The notes under the pieces were generated by a model that was not told the origin of the DNA, ran no database searches, and saw only the letters and a list, made by a program, of their open reading frames with translations. The position numbers were made by a program, and so were the translations under genes. This document shows positions 57,201 to 64,000 of a stretch of DNA of 64,000 nt, one piece after another (position 1 is the stretch's first letter; every line of letters begins with the position of its first letter). The DNA is taken from assembly GCA_015832175.1 (NCBI GenBank), contig WJXW01000005.1, positions 1 to 64,000 on the forward strand. The letters run 5' to 3'. Origin of the DNA: Paraphaeosphaeria minitans. Lineage: Eukaryota > Ascomycota > Dothideomycetes > Pleosporales > Didymosphaeriaceae.

Positions 57201-58694
57201 TCTGGTCTGGATGGCCAAGCAGCCTTTAATACTGTACGCTTCCTACGTAAGCTTGCCGAGGTTGGGCAGGCAGTACTAGTTACTATCCATCAGCCATCTG
57301 CGCAGCTCTTTGAGCAATTTGACACCCTCCTTCTTCTAACCCAGGGAGGAAAGACAGTGTATTTTGGCGATATTGGCAATAAGGCAAGCACAGTAAAGTC
57401 GTACTTCGCTGGTCATGGCGCACCATGCCCAAAAGAAGCCAACCCCGCCGAGCATATGATCGAAGTCGTCTCCGGAAGCTTGTCCAAAGGCAAAGACTGG
57501 AACAAGGTCTGGCTAGAATCGACAGAACACGCGAAGATGATTGAGGAGCTAGACAGTATCATCTCCGATGCTGCTGGCAAAGACCCTGGAACGTTCGATG
57601 ACGGATTCGAATTCGCTGCACCGATGTGGGAACAGATCAAGATTGTGTCGCATCGCATGAACATCTCCCTGTCGCGCAACACTGAGTACGTTAATAATAA
57701 GTTTATCCTACACATCATACTGGCCTTACTTAACGGTTTCACCTTCTGGAAGATTAACAACGATCTTAACGGCCTCCAACTCAAGCTATTTACCGTCTTT
57801 AGCTTTATCTTTGTCGCACCAGGTCTAATCTCGCAACTGCAACCTCTCTTTATTGATCGCCGTGACGTGTATGAGACACGCGAGAAGAAGAGCAAGACAT
57901 ACCACTGGGTGCCTTTTGTAACTGGGCTTATTATCTCTGAGATTCCGTACCTAGTCATCTGTGCAGTCCTCTACTTCGTGTCGTGGTACTTCACGACCGG
58001 TCTGCCGACTGCGCCGAAGTATGCCGGTAGCACATTCTTCGTTGTGGTAAGTTCGCCTTTGCACCTGTCTTTATACCAACTCTCCACTAACTTTGACATA
58101 GCTTGTCTACGAGTGCTTGTACACTGGTATTGGGCAATTAATCGCCGCATACGCCCCGAATGCTGTCTTTGCGTCCCTAGTGAACCCTCTCGTTATCACG
58201 ACTCTCGTTTCTTTCTGTGGTGTTATGGTGCCGTACAGCCAAATTGAGCCATTCTGGAGATATTGGTGAGCCCGTTTCCCACCATGTTCATGCCTACCAA
58301 CGCTAAAATGTCACGCAGGATCTACTATCTGGACCCATACAACTACCTGATGAGTTCTCTCCTCATCTTTGGTAGCTGGTCCACCGGCGTTACTTGCCGG
58401 CAGAGCGAACTTGCCATCTTTGATCCTCCGGCAAACCAGACGTGCGGCCAGTATTTGTCGATGTACCAACAGGGTGCGGGCATGGGCATTAATTTGCTCA
58501 ACCCAGACGCTACTTCCGACTGTAATGTGTGTCAGTACGATTCGGCCGCGAGCTACTTGAAGACACTGAATCTAAAGGAGGAGTACTACGGCTGGAGGAA
58601 CGCAGGCATCGTTGTGCTATTCTCGTTTGGGTGCTACGGATTGGTGTATGTAATGATGAAGCTAAGAACGAAAGCGACGAAGAAGGCTTCATAG
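54256..58694 (+). CDS. PDR-type ABCG multidrug transporter
   Basis: Five exons (54256-55019, 55077-55695, 55749-58046, 58102-58265, 58319-58694), all with GT..AG introns of 53-57 nt, encode 1406 aa in the order NBD1-TMD1-NBD2-TMD2. NBD1 has the fungal degenerate Walker [10 protein letters not shown], signature VSGGERKRV and Walker [12 protein letters not shown] (formed across intron 1). NBD2 has Walker [11 protein letters not shown], a degenerate signature [10 protein letters not shown] and Walker [16 protein letters not shown]1 ends with the [17 protein letters not shown] motif, and the C-terminal TMD2 has [15 protein letters not shown] before a Cys-rich external loop. This is a full-size plasma-membrane drug or toxin exporter like Snq2/AtrB. 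The N-terminus is Asn/Asp/Glu-rich and short for the family. Confidence 0.93.
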
Positions 58695-60018
58695 TGCTCG
58701 TACAATGGGTGGTGGTGGACACTTAGGGGTGGAAAGAGAAGTTGTTGTACCCTCGAATTATTGCAGAGGTTAATTATTAGCCCTTTGGCATAACTTTCTT
58801 TTGTTTGTTTAACTCTTTTAACTATAGATAGACCATAGACTGCACTTCCATACCACGGCTTAGTATTTTCATTTATTATGACAAATTCCATGTACTCTTG
58901 CCTAATCTACGCTTTAATCTACATATAGACCTATGCTGAGCGTGTAGCAATCATGCCACACATGCGAGGCCTATATCGGAAAAAAAAAATCTGCCAAACT
59001 TTACGTGTGCCATATAAATAAACAAAGGTAGAATTTTTAGTACATCGCAGAAATAAAAATTTGCTAAACCTCAGAACATGTGCTGTACAAATTGTAGAGG
59101 TAAGATTCATGGTAGGAGCCTGGTATGATCCCTTATTCTTCGCTCTACGGCACTACGTAGGTCTAGTAGGTCTGGTAGGCCTTGGTGGCTGGGTAGACCT
59201 GGGTGGCTGGGTAGACCTAGCATGCGTGGCATGTTTTTAGGATATTTTCAAACCGAGTAAATCATCATTATCAACGCACGAATACGGTACTGCTGCCCTT
59301 GGCCAAAGGTGTTCCATCACGCAATGACGGAAGCGCTCCCAAAAAGCTCAACCAAAACGGTCAAGTCTCTTGGGCCCCCACTGTCCAAACGCCAGGACAT
59401 CTTGACGAAATCAGCATATATGATCGACTTGAAACGTCACGAAAGGCCACGAGCGGTCGGAGGCTCCGCTCCCGAGCTGGAATTCAGTGCACGCGCTTAC
59501 TACCTTCTCTCAAGGGGCGAGACAGCGAAGATCTTCGTGTCGCAACTTCACCTAGGCACTGTTGTCGTGATGGCGGCAGTTTGCATGCAGACATGAGGGG
59601 GCAACCCGCGTGTGTTATTAAATTTTGAGATATAAACTACGTCTGCAACCATCGGATGGTATGATATCTAGATTTCATAAGCCGGATTCGCAATTTGCCC
59701 TCGTCCCAAGGGGCAACGTTGTGCAACGATACAAAGTGTCAGAATTACGTGAATGAATGTATACACGAGCTAGACCGCAACAATTCGTCTTTTTCTTGTA
59801 CAATACATTTGTGGGTTATGGCCCCGTCCCGAGGCGCTGGCGCTGTGAGGTATAGGAAATAGGCTCGAGAAACGAAGTGAGTGAGGAGACGGCGCAAGGA
59901 ACAAGCGTGGTGCTGAAAGATAGGAAAATGCTTTTATGGTATTGTCTTCTTCGGAGAGCGGTTGTTAGTGATGTTTGGTGCTGCGCTGGCGGTGCGCGCG
60001 CTTCGCTGATTGTCGGAC
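58695..60018. other. Intergenic between ABC transporter and TDT permease (convergent)
   Basis: About 1.3 kb, the left part AT-rich. An 18-bp unit (GGTGGCTGGGTAGACCTG) occurs about twice at 59184-59218. A plus-strand stretch at 59309-59596 is open for 95 codons but unrecognised. No gene is called. Confidence 0.4.
59184..59218. repeat. Tandem repeat, 18-bp unit, about 2 copies
   Basis: GGTGGCTGGGTAGACCTG is repeated back to back with no mismatch over two units. A further related CTGGTAGGCC copy lies just before it. Confidence 0.7.
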
Positions 60019-61613
60019 TTAGTCCTCGACGTCTTCGTCCCGGCCGGGATACATAATGTCTTGGACCACAACCGCTCGGATATTGTGATAGAGCACAAAC
60101 ACCCACATGCAGAGGATAGCAATTGTCAGGCCGTTCGCGACATACAATATGACTTCGTCTTTCAGGCTGTTGCCGATGTTGATGGTTGCGATTATGAAGC
60201 CGGAGTTCGGGAACACCATGGCCCACCAACCGAGATGGAAGTATTCGGGACGCGAGTGAAGGACCTAGTGGTAGTGTCAGTAAATTATTACTCTGAACGA
60301 CGCGAAAAAAAAAACCCTACAGCAATGAAAGCAATCATGAAGAACCACATGGCGAGGACCCAAAGGAAGAGCGCCGATACAATAGCCAATGTTCGTAGCA
60401 CATTAGCATCGATCAAACCATCTCCCTGCAGGTCAAAGTCGTCCTCGAGGGCGTTCGCCATACCAATGAAGGCCAGTGCCGTGAAGGAAGGCGGTCCCAC
60501 ACCGATGAACATGGCACCTCTGTGCTCGCGGTTGGGGTAACCAACTTGCATCAGACGACCGATGTAGTGCGCATACATGATAATGCTCATTGTGAACCCC
60601 AAGCCTTGACAGCCCAAGCCCGCAGCGATGATCGGCATTCGTGAACCGACTGGTTGATCTTTTGCGATGACAGCCGCAATCGTGCCACCGAGCATGATCG
60701 GGAAGATAGGAAGCAGCCAAGATGGCATGAACTTGGTGAGCAGGTAGGTGTGCTTGGCGAATAAGAACGAGTATTGGAAAATAGCAAGGCAGAAAGTCAT
60801 GAACACGTACACCCAGAACGCGATAGCCATACTGGTTACGATCCATCCGCGCATCGGATGATTCGCTTCGTAGGATTCGACGACATACTTTTGCGTACCA
60901 GTAATGATCGTGGCAATTGAGAGAAAGAATGGACCCAAGAAGAGGGCTTCTCGCTCGTGGGTGACGGACTCTTTGAATGTGCCAGGGAACTTGGTAAAGC
61001 GAAGAACCATGCAGGCGCCGAGGATCGCGAAGAAGAACAAGTTGACGATATAGAAGATGGCACCGATAGTGATCAGGCCCGGGAACCGATGCGGTTGAAC
61101 TGCAATAAGCGTCGAAATACCCCCAGTGGCCATGGTCAATGTGTACCAGGCCCATGTGAAATGCTTCAGCCTCGGTCCAAACGCCATCCAGGGCTGGTTG
61201 GGGTCTTTCTTGTGAGAGTCGTGAGGTTCTGTGGCTGGTTTTTCCTTCTCCAGGTCACTGGAGTCTCGTGAAGACTCGTTGGGAGTAGGCATCACTGAAC
61301 GCTCAGTCACGTAGGTGGAATCCTTAAAAGGATCTTTGCCCTTCACATCTTCAGCGTAGCCGTTGATGTTGATTGGTCCCTGGAAATAGCCTGGTTGCTG
61401 GTTGGGACCAAAGTTCTGATAATTTGGATTCTGGTCCTGGGGATATGGTCCTCCGGGCGTTTGTACCCATGTGTTTGTGCGTGTACTTTGACTCGACAGA
61501 TCATGAGCATGGTCGGGGCTAGGATTGGAACGGTCGAAATTAGGGTTGAAGTTGGGGTTAAAGTTGCTGCTGCTCTCGTACGATTGATCCGCTTGTTGGG
61601 TTCGGGGATCCAT
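60019..61613 (-). CDS. TDT-family permease (Mae1 malate / Ssu1 sulfite type)
   Basis: Two exons (61613-60321, 60264-60019) joined over a 56-nt intron (GTAGGG..CTAG, phase 0) encode 512 aa. An Asn/Pro-rich cytosolic N-terminus of about 130 residues (NFNPNFNPNF) precedes a ten-helix TDT domain starting at RLKHFTWAWYTLTMATGGIS and ending with GWWAMVFPNSGFIIATINIG. That last motif is completed only by splicing (FIA-VLHSRPEYFHLGWW). The family contains the Mae1 malate importer and the Ssu1 sulfite efflux pump of the plasma membrane; the sequence alone does not decide between them. Reading from an upstream GTG would add ten residues; the first ATG is 61613. Confidence 0.88.
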
Positions 61614-64000
61614 TGCTGGAAGGCGGAGGGTGTCCTGCACCACGGAGAGAAAGGAGCAAGAACGCGTCTAATAAGGAAAAGAAAAAATGGAGAAGAGGAA
61701 TGAAAATTGGATCAGCACCGGGCCGCAGAGGAAGAGAATGGGCAAGTGGAACAGCTGGGGGCGAAGTACTGATAGACAAGAGCCTAAGCTATGAAGCACA
61801 GATTCGACCCTCCTCCAGGCTGTTTCATAGTGGGCATCGATTGGCGTTTCCGTCTGGAGTAGCGTTTAGTAGAGCGCCTGGGCAGCGTCGCGTTGTAAGG
61901 GTGGAGTGGGATCTCATATGGCTTGGCAGATGTGATGTGTTACTTGGATACAGGTCGTGGTACCCACTGCGAAGCTTCAGATCAGGACTTATATCAGAAT
62001 GCACGTGAAAAATACCATAGCGTCCTTGTCGTTGCCGCTTCTCGAGAGCAAACTGGGCTAGGGCGGCTCCGCTCTGTGGCTGCCAAGGTGTTTTGACGTC
62101 GGGTCCCGAAGTGGACGAGCACCGCCATCATGATCACATTGGCTATGGGCTTCATTGTTGCGTAGGAGGAAATGATGTTCGCCGCTATGATGGCTGTGCG
62201 CCTATGCCACCCTGTGCAACAGTGTCGAACTGGATCCCGTGGAATTCAGTCTTTGTTCGTAGCTTGGTGAGACCCCAAGGACGGAAAATATCCACTGGAC
62301 GTGGTGGAATCACACAGATAATGCAATGCACAAGACAGTGTGGTTCCGGTTTACGATCCGTGGATAAGAAGTTCACCCAACGGCGACGCGTGCACCGCAG
62401 GGGAAGCGGGAAGCTTGAGTGCGCCAGGGTCTAACCCTCTGTAAAACATAGCACCCTGTTAGAGTCTGCGCGTCTTCGCCAAATTATTGTCATGAAGAGA
62501 GCCGCAAATATCCCGATATCACATCTAGGCCAATGTGGGACTCGGGGCGGGAGATGGACGCCCAGACGAGTTGGCTGGGAGGAGGTTGAAACCGGCATCG
62601 AAACCGCCCTAAAGAGCCGCTTGTGTCGTTGCAGATGCCAAGAATCCCACGTAAAACACGCACAAAAACACCCCCACATAATCCATACCGACTGAGCGCG
62701 AAAGTTGGCTTAGCCATCAAGGCTTTGGTCAAGGGCAACGTTGCGCAGAACAATGGTGGTTTAGCTCCCCTTCTAGCACGGTCTTGGTAGGTAGGTACAC
62801 CGAATTGCGGCGCCAAGGTCGATGGCAAGGTTGCCGCCCAGGGCTAACTTGAGATGCTGAGGACTCACATCAGTTACAAGAAACACTTTCGCAGATACAA
62901 GCATAAAGCTTATTCGTCCTTTGCCCGATTGTGCAGAGAAGCTTCTGCACACGTTCTATGCAGAGGTGCAATGTAGCGGCCACGATTGGTGCCCACACAC
63001 GCAGGGCTTGGAGTTCGAAGTCGGGTGTGAATTGTTTACTGTCCCTTTCCTACTCTTGCGGTGCAATTCTGTGAGACTGTGGACGACGGTACCATCTCGT
63101 CCTGTGGAGCTCTCCCTGCGCATCGCAATTCTGAGGCTGCGCCCACCGATTGCAGAGCAGATGCGCGCAGAATCGACTCTTGGCAATACAGTACACGCGT
63201 CGGTACACATGGAGAAGTCGCGCACGAGCAGGAGCATGGTGTTGATGCGTTGTGGTGGGAAGGGATGCTTGGCGACGGAAGAGTGATGTGAACAACACAG
63301 CTCGTGTCGGTGCAGGAAAGGGGTTGCGGACGCAGCGCGTGCCTCTCGGCAGGTATCTGGCTGTTCAACACCTCCACCAGATATCCGCATCACGATCCGT
63401 AACAAGGCGTACGGTATAACTCTTTACATTGTCGGTCAAGCATAGAGATCTTCAACAAGCTCGCCATGGCCACTTTTTTGTTGCAAACACACCACTTCAG
63501 AGTGAATACGGACGAGCAAGAGCTAGTACCTAGGCCGCCGAAGATTGACCTTGTCCTGGGAGAGAGAGGATTACCTAGGTAGTCGGCGAGCAAAAACTTC
63601 TACAGCGCGCTTGGCACTCTCTGCCCGTTACCCAACCTTCAGCAATTCATAGCCCGTCCAATGACACAGACTCCGTGGCGACCAAGCACCTTTGAAGCAG
63701 CACGAACCCCTGTGGGCACGGAGCTTAAAAACATCCTACGATATTTAGCACAGCGGAGCGGGGGCGAAGGCGGCGTGTGCAACAGCTCCGCTCCGCCCCA
63801 CTTGTATCAGGCACCCCTGACAAGTGGAGGCCTTATCTAGACGCTGGCTTACACCATCTCTTGGACTGAGGTTGGATTCTGGAATAATTGGAAGGTGGAG
63901 ACGGAGCCCAGCCGCTAGATAAGCCTACGCTATGCAATGACAGTGACCCAATTGCGTGAGCGCCAGTCACGACTCCTACTTCGGAATCTTGGGAGAAGAG
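61614..64000. other. Intergenic to right edge; no gene seen
   Basis: 2.4 kb upstream of the permease. Several frames of 60-150 codons exist on both strands (for example 63405-62956 minus, 62921-63286 plus) but overlap each other, lack splice logic and show no family resemblance. Inverted repeats occur at 63751-63827. Confidence 0.4.
63798..63827. repeat. Imperfect hairpin CCACTTGT..ACAAGTGG
   Basis: CCACTTGT pairs with ACAAGTGG and the inner TCAGG pairs with CCTGA around a CACC loop, giving about 12 bp with one bulge. Just before it, GCGGAGCGGGG (63753-63763) pairs with CTCCGCTCCGC (63786-63796). The compact set of inverted repeats could be the end of a small transposon relic. Confidence 0.5.

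Noticed and set aside
49324..61613. Secondary-metabolite gene cluster (acyltransferase, ABC exporter, permease)
   Set aside because: The genes are far apart, no backbone enzyme or pathway regulator is present, and each family is common outside clusters.
62921..63405. Overlapping 110-150-codon frames on both strands
   Set aside because: They overlap in several frames, have no splice signals joining them to other exons, and resemble no family.

Overview
The window is genomic DNA of a filamentous ascomycete. Protein-coding genes have one to five exons, introns of about 45-130 nt with GTRNGT donors, CTRAY-type branch points and YAG acceptors, and fungal-specific families (AA9 LPMO, PDR-type ABCG transporter, DUF6594, Jac1, Yos9, Rad53-type FHA kinase). 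A sharply bounded, AT-rich, TE-filled block whose damage is almost entirely C-to-T / G-to-A (repeat-induced point mutation, RIP) lies beside a GC-balanced gene-rich block. This compartmented layout suggests a Dothideomycete such as Pleosporales, but the species is an inference I cannot confirm.

Region 1 (1-22362) is a nest of RIP-mutated Ty3/gypsy chromodomain retrotransposons. E1 (minus, 5' LTR 1723-2133, runs off the left edge) sits inside the RT region of E2 (minus, 5' LTR 5092-5455). E3 (plus, 5722-19181, TSD TTACC) is interrupted in its pol by a complete E4 (minus, 8600-15315, TSD ATAAC/ACAAC). E2 and E3 both lie in one older, heavily RIPed minus-strand ORF (5456-5721 plus 19187-about 21300) that may be a telomere-linked RecQ-helicase-type gene. 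A diverged solo LTR (about 21983-22362) closes the block. The LTRs share their 3' half and internal gag-pol but carry three unrelated U3 halves.

Region 2 (22363-27600) is a border zone of broken or small genes: an unidentified ORF fragment, an N-terminal fragment of an alpha/beta hydrolase, a Ser/Thr-rich secreted protein, an AA9 LPMO with one CAA-to-TAA type nonsense codon, and a LTR-like relic with two hairpins.

Region 3 (27638-64000) is mostly ordinary housekeeping and accessory genes: Jac1/HscB, a Rad53-like FHA-kinase-FHA protein, Yos9 with C-terminal KDEL, an SDR with a one-base frameshift, cytidine deaminase, an MDR-family NADP reductase, an S41 protease with a frameshift in a T7 run, a DUF6594 membrane protein, a Pro/Gln-rich protein, L-threonine aldolase, a BAHD-type acyltransferase, a five-exon PDR ABC transporter and a TDT-family (malate/sulfite) permease. 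I see no biosynthetic gene cluster core, CRISPR, tRNA, rRNA or defence-type operon. The most distinctive material is the retrotransposon nest and the gradient of gene decay beside it.
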